A DNA stretch of 64,000 bases from Pseudomonas sp. GM50 (GTDB lineage Bacteria > Pseudomonadota > Gammaproteobacteria > Pseudomonadales > Pseudomonadaceae): assembly GCF_000282375.1 (NCBI RefSeq), contig NZ_AKJK01000044.1, positions 56,352 through 120,351 of the forward strand, written 5' to 3'. This document shows, piece after piece, positions 1 to 7,982 of the stretch. The notes beneath the pieces are model-generated. The model was not told the DNA's origin and searched no databases. It saw nothing but the letters and a program-made list of their open reading frames with translations. The position numbers and the translations under genes were made by a program. Every line of letters begins with the position of its first letter. The first letter of the stretch is position 1.

Positions 1-2
1 TC

Positions 3-743
3 CTTTGCGTATTCGCCTTCGCCGCTGGCCTGATCGATGCGGCGGTGGGCGGCGGCGGACTGATCCAGATACCCGCGTTGTTCAACGTGCTGCCCACGGC
101 ACAACCGGCGGCGCTGCTGGGCACCAACAAGGTCGCGGCAGCCTGCGGCACCGCATTCGCGGCCCGGACCTTCGTGCGCAAGGTGGTGATCGACTGGGGT
201 CTGGTGATCCCCGCCGCCTGTTCGGCTTTTGTCATGGCCTTCTTCGGAGCGGCCACGGTGTCGTCCGTCCCCCAGTCGATGATCCGGCCGGCGGTGCTGG
301 TGTTGATCGTGCTGATGGCGATCTACACCTTCTGGAAAAAAGACTTCGGCGCCCTGCACAAACCCATGCGCATCGGTACCAAGGAAAAATTGCTGGCGAT
401 CGTCATCGGCGGTGCCATCGGTTTCTACGACGGACTGTTCGGTCCCGGCACTGGCAGCTTCCTGATCTTCCTGTTTATCCGCTGCTTCGCCTTCGACTTC
501 CTTCATGCCTCGGCGTCGGCCAAGCTGGTGAACATCGCGACCAACATAGCGGCGCTGATATTCTTCATTCCTACGGGTAACGTGCTCTACCTCATCGCAA
601 TCCCCATGGCAGCATTCAACATCCTGGGCGCGCTGACCGGCACGTGGCTGGCGGTTCATAAAGGCGTGCCCTTTGTCCGGACTCTGTTCCTGGTGTTGCT
701 GGTGATCCTGATCAGCAAGCTGTCCTACGACCTGTTCCTGTAG
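3..743 (+). CDS. TauE/SafE (TSUP) family membrane permease, 5'-truncated by window edge
   Basis: Sulfite exporter TauE/SafE family proteins are polytopic inner-membrane permeases that move sulfonates, sulfite, sulfolactate or related organic anions. The frame is open from the left edge, so the first residues lie outside the window; about 246 codons remain, close to the family's usual 250. The glycine-rich first helix with its DAAVGGGGLIQIPAL motif is typical, and a second related repeat (GFYDGLFGPGTGSFLIF) appears near the middle, as expected from the internal duplication of TSUP proteins. Hydrophobic segments fill most of the length and the chain ends with KLSYDLFL and TAG. The substrate cannot be told from the sequence and no partner gene is visible. 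Confidence 0.9.
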   Translation, partial: LCVFAFAAGLIDAAVGGGGLIQIPALFNVLPTAQPAALLGTNKVAAACGTAFAARTFVRKVVIDWGLVIPAACSAFVMAFFGAATVSSVPQSMIRPAVLVLIVLMAIYTFWKKDFGALHKPMRIGTKEKLLAIVIGGAIGFYDGLFGPGTGSFLIFLFIRCFAFDFLHASASAKLVNIATNIAALIFFIPTGNVLYLIAIPMAAFNILGALTGTWLAVHKGVPFVRTLFLVLLVILISKLSYDLFL

Positions 744-898
744 ACCTAGGGAAAGACGCGTGGACACGGCATTTACTCACTACGTTTCAACCATTGCTGG
801 CATCGATAGTCACCATCACGTCAATGAAGTTCTCATAAAAAATCCTCGGCGTAACATCCGCTCCATACCCAACCAATAACACCCCGGAGCACACCATC

Positions 899-1222
899 AT
901 GAAACGCCAAATCATCCTCAGTATCGCTTTCTCGGTTTTTGCAGTTAACGCTTTTGCCATGTCTTCTACTCACCCGGTTGTCGCTGAAGGCGGCTCGGAT
1001 CGCCTGATCGAAAGTCGCGTCGCTGAAGGTGGCTCGGATCGTTTGATCGAGAACCGCGTCGCTGAAGGCGGTTCGGATCGTCTGATCGAGAATCGCGTTG
1101 CCGAAGGTGGTTCGGATCGCCTGATCGAGAATCGCGTTGCTGAAGGTGGTTCGGATCGTTTGATCGAGAACCGCGTTGCTGAAGGTGGTTCGGATCGTCT
1201 GATTCAGAATCGTGCGGCATGA
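899..1222 (+). CDS. Small exported protein made of six 13-residue tandem repeats
   Basis: A 107-residue protein starts with a clear Sec signal peptide (residues 1-20, MKRQIILSIAFSVFAVNAFA) and then consists almost only of six copies of VAEGGSDRLIENR (residues 28-105; the first has ES and the last has QN). The repeat units differ mainly at synonymous third positions, so the protein sequence seems to be under selection. No enzyme motif is present. I recall similar short Pseudomonas proteins being labelled 'phage infection protein' in databases, but nothing here supports that role. It stands alone, with GGAG about 10 bases before the ATG and a strong terminator just downstream, so it is probably a single-gene transcript. 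Function unknown. Confidence 0.8.
   Translation: MKRQIILSIAFSVFAVNAFAMSSTHPVVAEGGSDRLIESRVAEGGSDRLIENRVAEGGSDRLIENRVAEGGSDRLIENRVAEGGSDRLIENRVAEGGSDRLIQNRAA
980..1213 (+). repeat. Six 39-bp tandem repeats inside the small exported protein gene
   Basis: Each unit encodes VAEGGSDRLIxxR. Units are in phase and of equal length, and differ mostly by synonymous changes such as GGC/GGT and CGC/CGT. The array can expand or shrink by slippage without breaking the frame. It also creates long spurious open frames on the opposite strand. Confidence 0.9.
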
Positions 1223-1250
1223 ATGAGTGGCTTTATCGCAACACTCAACC

Positions 1251-1281
1251 AAAAAACCCGGCCTCATCAGCCGGGTTTTTT
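1251..1281 (+). terminator. Rho-independent terminator after the repeat-protein gene
   Basis: The stem CCCGGC / GCCGGG is flanked by AAAAAA on the left and TTTTTT on the right, 29 bases after the stop. The A/T symmetry means it could also work on the other strand. Confidence 0.9.
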
Positions 1282-1412
1282 CATGCGTTTTTAGTGCCCG
1301 ACGGGATCATCAAAGAGGGTCAGCGCTGATACTCGAGCATCGCTAACGGGTCTTCACAGTGACATTCTTTTTGATCTAAATAACAATTCTGTTCTTACAG
1401 CAGCGACGTCAT

Positions 1413-2348
1413 TTAGTGTTTGGACATAAGGCCATGAAGAACGCCCAACCTTAACCCCGGTTCGGAAGGACTCATGTGCGAGATGCCGAATACCTTGAAC
1501 GCCGCCAACATGAGCACCAGACCACCGGGCAAGATACTCAGGCGATGGGGTGGCAAGCCCGCCAATTTGAGTTGTTTAACATGCCCCACTTCCAGCAGAC
1601 GCAACGATAAGCGCAGCAGACCGCCGTAGGTGATGCCGCTTTGACCATCGTCATTCAAACCATTGGCCTTGAGCACTTTGGCCAGCATCCGTGCAGTACC
1701 TGAAGAGCCAATAGTCTGCTGCCAACCCAGCGCGCGATAACGGCGGGTAACTTTTTCAAACTGCAGAGTGGCCACGCGCTCGGCCTCCAGGAGCGCCTTC
1801 GCCGATATGCAGCCGCCCTGAAAATAACGCGCGCCAAAAGTGCCGCTGCCAATGGCAATGCTCTCGGTCAAGAGAGGCTGAGTGCCTTGCCCAAGAATCA
1901 ATTCAGTAGAACCGCCGCCGATATCCACGACCAGACGCATACTTTCAGTACTGGGTATCGTATGGGCAACACCGGCGTACACCAGTTGCGCCTCTTCATG
2001 CCCAGAGATGACATCTATACGAAAGCCCAGGTGCCGCTCCGCGCTGGCCAGAAACAGTTGGGCATTATCGGCTTCGCGGACGGCACTGGTCGCCACTGCC
2101 CGCACGCGACCGGCCTCAAAGCCGCGCAGTTTTTTGCCAAATCGCGCGAGCGCTTGCCATCCCCGATCCAGCGCCAGCTCGTCCAGCGCCCCTCCCTGAA
2201 ACCCTTCCGCCAAACGGACAGGCTCTCGCAAGGTTTTAACTTCCTGGATCATGAACCCCTGATTGCGCCTGACCGACTGGCCGATCATCATGCGAAACGC
2301 ATTGGACCCCAAGTCAATGGCCGCAAACAGGGAGGCGTCTCCTTTCAT
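1413..2348 (-). CDS. Ppx/GppA-family phosphatase, short form
   Basis: Ppx/GppA enzymes hydrolyse polyphosphate or pppGpp with an ASKHA (actin-like) ATPase fold. Both phosphate-binding loops are visible: AAIDLGSNAFRMMIG at the N-terminus and VVDIGGGSTELILG near the middle, plus GSSGTARML. At 311 residues it contains only the catalytic Ppx-GppA region and lacks the C-terminal HD-like half of the roughly 500-residue Pseudomonas Ppx, so it is a second, shorter paralogue. I chose the ATG at 2348 because AGGA lies nine bases upstream; an in-frame ATG at 2372 would add eight residues but has no Shine-Dalgarno. Whether polyphosphate or an alarmone is the substrate is not known. Confidence 0.85.
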   Translation of the reverse strand: MKGDASLFAAIDLGSNAFRMMIGQSVRRNQGFMIQEVKTLREPVRLAEGFQGGALDELALDRGWQALARFGKKLRGFEAGRVRAVATSAVREADNAQLFLASAERHLGFRIDVISGHEEAQLVYAGVAHTIPSTESMRLVVDIGGGSTELILGQGTQPLLTESIAIGSGTFGARYFQGGCISAKALLEAERVATLQFEKVTRRYRALGWQQTIGSSGTARMLAKVLKANGLNDDGQSGITYGGLLRLSLRLLEVGHVKQLKLAGLPPHRLSILPGGLVLMLAAFKVFGISHMSPSEPGLRLGVLHGLMSKH

Positions 2349-2549
2349 AGGGGGGATTCCTGGCAAATTCATCAGCCCGCAGACGGCGTTCCGTCTGAGC
2401 GCTCAAGACGGTTTGCGAGGAGCTTGCCATTCGTTCGATGACATCATGATGACACCCTCTAACCTTTTCGAAAGAACAGACACCGGGCAAACCTGCCTGG
2501 GTAACCGTGATTTTTGCCACTCCATAAACACGACAAGGAATGCCCGCTT

Positions 2550-2942
2550 ATGAAATTTGGCTACATGATCATCTACGTCCCGGACGTTGTTGCCTCACTC
2601 CAGTTCTTTTCGTCAGCCTTCGGGCTTGGCGTTCGCTTCCTCCATGAATCCAACACCTACGGCGAACTCGAAACAGGGGAAACCGCGCTGGCATTCGCCG
2701 CCGATGAACTGGCCGCGATGAACTTCAGCACGGGGCATGTCTCGGCACACTCGTCCCCCAAACCACTTGGAATCGAAGTAGGCCTGGTGACCGAGGACGT
2801 TCCGGCGGCGCATGCCAGAGCGTTGAAGGCGGGAGCCAGCGAAATCTGCGCACCAAGCGCCAAGCCCTGGGGACAAATCGTCTCCTACGTTCGATGCCCT
2901 GACGGAACGTTGGTAGAACTCTGCACACCGGTACAGCAATAA
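2550..2942 (+). CDS. VOC-family (glyoxalase/bleomycin resistance fold) protein
   Basis: A 130-residue single-domain vicinal-oxygen-chelate protein. The paired beta-alpha-beta-beta-beta modules can be followed from MKFGYMIIYVPDVVASLQFF to the end YVRCPDGTLVELCTPV, where the PDG-x3-E-x-C strand carries the usual metal-ligand glutamate. VOC proteins include glyoxalases, extradiol dioxygenases and antibiotic-binding proteins, and this sequence does not decide between them. The ATG at 2550 is chosen because AAGGAA lies nine bases before it. It stands alone between genes of unrelated function. Confidence 0.85.
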   Translation: MKFGYMIIYVPDVVASLQFFSSAFGLGVRFLHESNTYGELETGETALAFAADELAAMNFSTGHVSAHSSPKPLGIEVGLVTEDVPAAHARALKAGASEICAPSAKPWGQIVSYVRCPDGTLVELCTPVQQ

Positions 2943-2956
2943 TCGGGGATCGGTGA

Positions 2957-2986
2957 GCCAGCATCGCCTCCATAGGCGATGCTGGC
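2957..2986. terminator. Perfect 13-bp hairpin after the VOC gene
   Basis: GCCAGCATCGCCT and its exact reverse complement are separated by the loop CCAT, 14 bases after the VOC stop. There is only a weak T-run, so it may be a terminator or an mRNA 3' end stabiliser. Confidence 0.55.
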
Positions 2987-3252
2987 GAGTCCCTCTTTGA
3001 ACGTCCAAAGCCGCGCTGCATACAGCTGCCTTCATCCCAGGACTGCATGACTTCAGCCAACAAGCCCTACCCCTTCGCCTCGCGCTGAATCATCAAGAAC
3101 GACCGTCCGTAACTCTGCCCCGGCAGCCTCGATCCCTTCGCTATTCTTAACCACACACCACCGCTGGCACGGCTGAACGCCCGGCTTGCGGCATCATCGT
3201 CAGGAGTAAGGATCCGGGTAAGGAGCACGCCACCTCAACAGAGTATCGAAGA
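2987..3252. other. Gene-free stretch between the VOC gene and the next small gene
   Basis: No convincing open frame with a ribosome site, no RNA gene and no repeat was seen here. It presumably carries the promoter of the gene at 3253. Confidence 0.5.
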
Positions 3253-3558
3253 ATGAAAATGCTACTGATGGTCGAGTTTCCCCATGAGCCTTTCAACGCG
3301 CTTGTCAGGTCGGGGAAAGTCGGCGAAGTCATGAACCGCGTCCTGGAAACCATTAAGCCGGAGGCGGCTTATTTCACTGAGCAGGATGGAATGCGAAGTG
3401 GGATTTTTCTAATCGATATAGAAGACCCTTCCGAAATTCCCGGATATGCGGAACCCTTCTTTCTCAACTTTCAGGCCAACTGCAAATTCCGAGTGGTCAT
3501 GAGTCCGCTGGAACTGCAAAACGCCGGTCTGGAGGAGCTCGGTAAAGCCTGGGCGTGA
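3253..3558 (+). CDS. Small conserved protein of about 100 residues, function unknown
   Basis: A 101-residue soluble protein, MKMLLMVEFPHEPFNALV..., with predicted alternating beta and alpha elements like a small ferredoxin-like barrel domain. Related short proteins occur in many proteobacteria as uncharacterised proteins; I do not recognise a catalytic motif or a gene name. No signal peptide or membrane segment. The ribosome site is weak (GAAGA), so translation may be modest, or the ATG two codons downstream may be used. It is monocistronic and is followed by a REP palindrome. Confidence 0.6.
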   Translation: MKMLLMVEFPHEPFNALVRSGKVGEVMNRVLETIKPEAAYFTEQDGMRSGIFLIDIEDPSEIPGYAEPFFLNFQANCKFRVVMSPLELQNAGLEELGKAWA

Positions 3559-3581
3559 GGTGTGATCAATGAGAGGGAAAC

Positions 3582-3698
3582 CTGTGGCGAGAGAGCTTGC
3601 TCCCGCTTGAGTGCGTAGCACTCACAAAAATCGGCAATTGCTGTCGGATTTTTGGGGCCGCTACGCAGCCCAGCGCGAGCAAGCTCGCTCGCCACAAG
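3582..3698. repeat. REPIN: inverted pair of REP sequences
   Basis: TGTGGCGAGAGAGCTTGCTC at the left and GAGCAAGCTCGCTCGCCACA at the right form a long imperfect inverted repeat around a core with ATCGGCAATTGC / GGGCCGCTACGCAGC. This is the GTGGCGAG class of Pseudomonas REP. It lies between a plus-strand gene and a convergent lipoprotein gene. Confidence 0.85.
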
Positions 3699-3728
3699 CG
3701 TGCTCGCCACAAAGGCAGAGCCTGTCGC

Positions 3729-4064
3729 TTACTGAACGGTTTTCAGCTTGACCACATCACCGGAGATTGTGGTGGTGTAACCGGTCAGGACCCAAGCCCA
3801 GAACCAGTTTTCCTGCACCTGGGTATTGATCATCGCGTCGCCGCCCTTGGCCTTGATTGCGGCATTCTGAGCGCGGATGAAACGGTTGTTCTGCTGGATA
3901 GGGATGACGCCGAAGAGCAGGAGGCCAGTGGCGGTCGCTTCACTGTGGCCGACAACGGTGTACTGGTTGCTGTCGTACTGCTGAGTCTTCATCGGGGTGC
4001 CGGTGCAACCCGCCAGAACCAGACCGAACAGGGCTACGGCAACAACTTTGCTGAGATAATTCAC
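3729..4064 (-). CDS. Small lipoprotein, function unknown
   Basis: A 111-residue protein with a type II signal peptide: basic N-terminus, hydrophobic core and lipobox LAGC with Cys20 as the lipid attachment site. The mature part includes RAQNAAIKAKGGDAMINTQVQENWFWAW, resembling small TRL-like envelope lipoproteins, but I cannot confirm this family. There is no aspartate at +2 (residue 21 is Thr), so export to the outer membrane is expected under the Lol rule. Its transcript would end in the REPIN to its left. Role unknown. Confidence 0.7.
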   Translation of the reverse strand: MNYLSKVVAVALFGLVLAGCTGTPMKTQQYDSNQYTVVGHSEATATGLLLFGVIPIQQNNRFIRAQNAAIKAKGGDAMINTQVQENWFWAWVLTGYTTTISGDVVKLKTVQ

Positions 4065-4195
4065 TGAGTCACTCCATTAGAAATACCCGGGATCCGTCTC
4101 TCGGGCGGTGCATACTTTAACGGATGAAGTAGCTCATTGACATCACCCGTGCAGGCTTTATGCAGCACTGCAAAAACAGGTTGATGAGGCATCGA

Positions 4196-4585
4196 TTATT
4201 GCGGCTGAAATGTCTGAAGGTAGGCCAACAGATTTTCGATCTTCTCCGGATCGCTGAGGCCCCAGAAAATCATCCGGGTTCCGGGGACCACTTCTTTTGG
4301 CGCTTCGATATAGGCGGTAAGTGTTTCGCGAGTCCAGATGAGGCCTGATGATTTCATCGCGGTTGAGTACTGGTAGTCCGTCGTGCTTCCCGCAGGACGC
4401 CCGAAGATGGCATTGAGTTGTGGACCAAAAGACCCCCGTGCCGAAGTCCCTACTTGATGACAGCCGCCGCAGATGCGGTTAAACAGTTTCTGACCGGCTT
4501 CAGCATCCCCCGCCGCTTCGGCTTGCATGCTGAATAACCCGGTATTGAGCATCAAGGCGAAGGTAAGGACGGCGGCGTTTTTCAT
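4196..4585 (-). CDS. Class I c-type cytochrome, periplasmic
   Basis: A 129-residue periplasmic monohaem cytochrome c. After a signal peptide (MKNAAVLTFALMLNTGLFSMQAEA) comes the haem motif CGGCH (Cys39, Cys42, His43) and the sixth-ligand region PGTRM with Met105. The order GDAEAGQKLFNRICGGCHQVG...GPQLNAIFGR matches the cytochrome c2/c550-type family used as small electron carriers. The start at 4585 is preferred over an upstream ATG at 4618 because it begins directly at the signal peptide and has GGAG about 6 bases upstream. No oxidase or dehydrogenase gene is adjacent, so its redox partner is not known. Confidence 0.88.
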   Translation of the reverse strand: MKNAAVLTFALMLNTGLFSMQAEAAGDAEAGQKLFNRICGGCHQVGTSARGSFGPQLNAIFGRPAGSTTDYQYSTAMKSSGLIWTRETLTAYIEAPKEVVPGTRMIFWGLSDPEKIENLLAYLQTFQPQ

Positions 4586-4718
4586 GTGGCGCTCCAAATC
4601 AGGTGTTGCTGACAACAAAAACGGGCGGCTATTTCATCATGACTGGCTGCTACACCGAAGCCTTGAAGTTAATCTAGAACTCTCTTCGTCCCTTTAACGT
4701 CGTTGCAGGAGAGCCAGA

Positions 4719-5516
4719 ATGAAACCCGTCGAACCCTTTTATCGGGACGCTGGCGCAGGCCCGGGCGTTGTCTGCTTTCACGCCAATGCGAGTCACTCGG
4801 TGCAATGGCGTGGACTGCAAGATCACCTGGCCGCAACGTTCCGGGTTCTGGCGCTCGACTCGTTTGGCGCCGGCAAGAGCCCGGCGTGGCCCACCGATCG
4901 AATCGTCACCCTCAGTGAAGAAGCGCGTTTCGCCGAGCCGGTGCTCGCCCGCGCCGGCGAACCACTCATTCTGGTCGGACACTCTTATGGCGGCGCGGTG
5001 GCATTGATCGCGGCGTTGCAGAACCCCGGCCGGGTGCGCGCCATGGCTTTGTATGAGCCAACATTGTTTGCCCTGCTCGACGCCGAATCGCCCCCACCCA
5101 ATGAGGCGGATGCCATCCGTGAAGTCGTCGCAAACGCCGGGCTCGCGCTTGAAGCGGGTAACCTCGACGCAGCGGCCCAGCACTTCATTGACTACTGGAT
5201 GGGTGCCGGGGCCTGGGAGCAAACCCCGGAACAACGCAAGCCGTCCATCGCCGCCGCGGTGGCCAATGTGCAGGGCTGGGCTCACGCCTTGTTGAACGAG
5301 CCGACGCCATTGCAGGCGTTCCGCTCGCTCAACCTGCCGGTGCTTTTCATGGTCGGCAAGGATTCACCGGCATCCTCACGGGCAGTGGCACGGCTACTGA
5401 CCGGCACACTGCCGAACGTTGAAGTGGTAGAGCTCGAGGGGCTCGGTCATATGGGGCCGATTACGCATCCCGAGATCGTCAATCAGGTGATCGTGCAATT
5501 TATTGAGCGCAATTGA
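4719..5516 (+). CDS. Alpha/beta hydrolase
   Basis: A 265-residue alpha/beta-fold hydrolase. The nucleophile elbow GHSYGG places the serine at residue 89, the oxyanion region is HANASHSVQW near residue 21, and the base is His244 in GLGHMGPI near the C-terminus. The family includes esterases, lipases, haloperoxidases and C-C hydrolases; the substrate cannot be deduced. CAGGAGA lies nine bases before the ATG. It is convergent with the yfcF gene, whose stop codon is only 16 bases away. No signal peptide, so cytoplasmic. Confidence 0.87.
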   Translation: MKPVEPFYRDAGAGPGVVCFHANASHSVQWRGLQDHLAATFRVLALDSFGAGKSPAWPTDRIVTLSEEARFAEPVLARAGEPLILVGHSYGGAVALIAALQNPGRVRAMALYEPTLFALLDAESPPPNEADAIREVVANAGLALEAGNLDAAAQHFIDYWMGAGAWEQTPEQRKPSIAAAVANVQGWAHALLNEPTPLQAFRSLNLPVLFMVGKDSPASSRAVARLLTGTLPNVEVVELEGLGHMGPITHPEIVNQVIVQFIERN

Positions 5517-5531
5517 CCTGATTTCACACCA

Positions 5532-6164
5532 CTACAGCGCAGGACGTTGCAGTTTGACCCACTCCTGCACCGCAGGCCGCTGCCATTGACGCTGCGCGTA
5601 TTCCACCAGCGCGGATGGCATGGCGTCGCCGTTGAGTATCAGCCGGTTGAGCATCAAGGCCAGATCCACATCGGCGATCGACCATTGCCCGAACAAGTAC
5701 TCGCGGCCGTCAGCCAGCAGCGCTTGTGCGGCACCGATCAGCTTGCGCTTTGCCGACTCGGCAGCGGGCGACAAGGGCGCCGATTTGAGGCCATAAAACA
5801 CCACCAGTGTGGATCGCTCCTGCCGGATGGGCAGCAGATCACTGCGCAGCCACGCCTGGACTTGTCGTGCCTTCGCGCGTTGCGTCAGCTCTTGCGGGTA
5901 AACCGGCGTCTGAGGGAGAACGTCTTCCAGGTATTCAGTGATCGCCGACGATTCAGACAAGGCAAAATCGCCATGCACGAGCGTCGGTACACGCTGGGTC
6001 AGCGAGAGGCTGGCATAGTCTTCCGACTGGTTTTCGAACGCGTCGAGGTCCAGCGGGCTCAGTTCGAATTCGATGCCCTTTTCGCGAAGTGCCACGAAAA
6101 CCGACATGGCATAGGGGCTGGTGAATTGAGCATCAACGTACAGGCGCAGGCGGGAATCATTCAC
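5532..6164 (-). CDS. yfcF: Glutathione transferase YfcF
   Basis: Glutathione transferase with an N-terminal thioredoxin-like domain and an alpha-helical C-terminal domain (210 residues). The sequence follows E. coli YfcF throughout, as I recall it: SPYAMSVFVALREKGIEF, VPTLVHGDFALSESSAITEYLED, RQVQAWLRSDLLPIRQER and FGQWSIADVDLALMLNRL. The VP-x-L and SES segments are the glutathione-binding signatures. In E. coli YfcF has transferase and peroxidase activity and protects against oxidants. The start is GTG, supported by GGAGA eight bases upstream; the nearby ATG is out of frame. It sits just downstream of a GlxA-type regulator on the same strand. Confidence 0.92.
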   Translation of the reverse strand: MNDSRLRLYVDAQFTSPYAMSVFVALREKGIEFELSPLDLDAFENQSEDYASLSLTQRVPTLVHGDFALSESSAITEYLEDVLPQTPVYPQELTQRAKARQVQAWLRSDLLPIRQERSTLVVFYGLKSAPLSPAAESAKRKLIGAAQALLADGREYLFGQWSIADVDLALMLNRLILNGDAMPSALVEYAQRQWQRPAVQEWVKLQRPAL

Positions 6165-6275
6165 GGGGGCATCTCCATAGGGTGAGCAAACACGCTACGA
6201 GATCCGATGCCATAAAGAAAATTCATGATTTTTATGGGCGCATTCCTGAGCGGAATACCTGCGATTGACAGCAAC

Positions 6276-7241
6276 TCAGCCCGCACCCGGTTGAAACTTC
6301 TTCCGGTAAGCCGCTGGAAGCAGGCCCACTCGCTGCCGAAAAAGCCTGCGAAAGGAATTGCCATCCTCGTAACCGACTTTGTAAGTGATGCTGTCCAGCG
6401 TCATTCGTGTTGACTCAAGAAGCTGCTTTGCCCTCTCCACGCGTAGCGCTTGCAGGTAGGTCAGCGGCGTATACCCAGTGGCTTCCTTGAAACGCCTTTT
6501 GAAGTTCCTGACGCCGAACCCGAATCGCTGGGCCACGTCATTGATCAACAGTGGCTGATGGAAGTTATCCTCCAGCCAATCTTGAACTCGCAAGATATCG
6601 CCATCCCCATGGTTCTTCGGCAGTGACCACATGACATAGACCGATTGCTCGCTGCGCACGTTGTCGACCAACAAATATTTGCCACACTTCTGCGCCAGCT
6701 CCAATGAAGCGAACCGACGGATGAGGTGCAGCAAAAGATCCATGGCAGCACTCGCGCCCCCGCAGGTGATGACGCGATTATCCTCGCAAAGGATTTGCTC
6801 CTCCTCCAGACAGACCGTGGAATATCGACGGCGAAAAAGATCGGCAAAGGCCCAGTGCGTGGTGGCACGAATACCGTCCAGCATTCTCGCTTCGGCCAGC
6901 ATGAACGTCGCCGTACACATTGAAGCCACAACGGCACCTTGCGCATGCTGTTGGCGCAACCACGGCCCATAACCTGCAAATGCAGGCAAGGCATCCTTCA
7001 GGGTGAAGAGGAACCCCGGGATCACCACCAGATCGGTTCGACAGACTTCGTCGATGGATCGGTCCACGCGTAGCGTCTGCCCGCCCCACGCGGCGACGTC
7101 ACCGCCATCCAAAGAGGCGACTACCACATCAAACGGCGCGCTGGTGGTGTCGGCGAACAGGTTGGCGGCACTGAGCACCTCCAGCGCCAAGGTGGCGCTG
7201 GCGGCGGAACATTGATCAGCCAGTAGCAAAGTAACGTGCAT
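6276..7241 (-). CDS. GlxA-family transcriptional regulator (DJ-1/PfpI domain plus AraC HTH)
   Basis: A 321-residue two-domain regulator. Residues 1 to about 180 form a DJ-1/PfpI class I glutamine amidotransferase-like domain (VVIPGFLF, then the elbow VVASMCTATFMLAEA with a cysteine). Residues 215-318 form the AraC DNA-binding domain with the double helix-turn-helix (LLINDVAQRFGFGVRNFKRRFKEATGY and ITYKVGYEDGNSFRRLFRQRVGLLPAAYRKKF). Relatives include GbdR/CdhR/ArgR-type regulators of amine and amino-acid catabolism, whose sensor domain binds small ligands. The divergent thioesterase and the downstream yfcF are possible targets by position only. Confidence 0.9.
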   Translation of the reverse strand: MHVTLLLADQCSAASATLALEVLSAANLFADTTSAPFDVVVASLDGGDVAAWGGQTLRVDRSIDEVCRTDLVVIPGFLFTLKDALPAFAGYGPWLRQQHAQGAVVASMCTATFMLAEARMLDGIRATTHWAFADLFRRRYSTVCLEEEQILCEDNRVITCGGASAAMDLLLHLIRRFASLELAQKCGKYLLVDNVRSEQSVYVMWSLPKNHGDGDILRVQDWLEDNFHQPLLINDVAQRFGFGVRNFKRRFKEATGYTPLTYLQALRVERAKQLLESTRMTLDSITYKVGYEDGNSFRRLFRQRVGLLPAAYRKKFQPGAG

Positions 7242-7352
7242 GAATGAATGATCCAGATTGCGCTTTTCGCATGAAAAAAGTCATTTGTGCACCTACCTTA
7301 TCCGATTTCTCCGTCCTAAAGTGCACCGCTCCACTCAGCCCTCGGCGCATTT

Positions 7353-7925
7353 ATGAATCTCTGGTTTCGACTGTTCCTCATGCTGTTTCGTCGCCCATGG
7401 CGCAAGCCGGTTGATGGGCTGGCCACTACCGTCATCCGCATGCGCGTCTGGCCGCTTGACCTCGACCTCAACCGACACGTCACCAATGGCCGCTATTTCA
7501 CCTTGGCCGATATAGGTCGCATGGACTTCGTCCTGCGCAGCGGCGCCTTCCGCGTAGCTCTGCGCCACAAGGCGGTGCCGATCGTCGGGGATACCTGGGG
7601 CAAGTTTCGTCGAGAACTGAAGCTGTTCGAATCGTTTGAGATTCACACAAAAATGCTCGGCTGGGACGATAAGTGGAGCTTTATGGAACACCGCTTCGTG
7701 AGCAAAGGACGGGTGATTGGCGTCGTCATCATGCGGGGTCTGTTCCGCGCGGCCAAAGGCACGGTCCCACCTGCCGAGTTTGTCCGGGAGCTTGGATTGG
7801 CTGAACGGTCACCCGAGATGTCGCCGTGGCTGACAACCTGGTCGCAAAGCTGCGACGATATGAGCCGCCAGCTCCGAGAGGAAGAAGGTCTGACGGCTCA
7901 ACTGCGTCCTGTCCCTGAACCCTAG
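7353..7925 (+). CDS. Hotdog-fold acyl-CoA thioesterase-like protein
   Basis: A 190-residue protein of the 4HBT/THEM6-like hotdog group. The motif PLDLDLNRHVTNGRYFTLADIGRMDF matches the D-x-N-x-H-x-N-N/G-x-Y-x2-x-D signature around the active helix of 4-hydroxybenzoyl-CoA thioesterase relatives. The short hydrophobic N-terminus (MNLWFRLFLMLFRRPW) could tether it to the membrane. Thioesterase activity on acyl-CoA is inferred from the fold, with no acyl chain known. It is divergent from the GlxA-type regulator and 57 bases before the SLATT gene. Confidence 0.78.
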   Translation: MNLWFRLFLMLFRRPWRKPVDGLATTVIRMRVWPLDLDLNRHVTNGRYFTLADIGRMDFVLRSGAFRVALRHKAVPIVGDTWGKFRRELKLFESFEIHTKMLGWDDKWSFMEHRFVSKGRVIGVVIMRGLFRAAKGTVPPAEFVRELGLAERSPEMSPWLTTWSQSCDDMSRQLREEEGLTAQLRPVPEP

Positions 7926-7982
7926 CAGGTGGCCAAATAATAACTAATATTCACTTCAATCACCCTGCGAAGGACTGCAACC

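Noticed and set aside
833..1267. Repeat-encoded open frames opposite the 13-residue repeat gene
   Set aside because: Tandem 39-bp units keep other frames open by construction; no ribosome site or signal peptide is present there.
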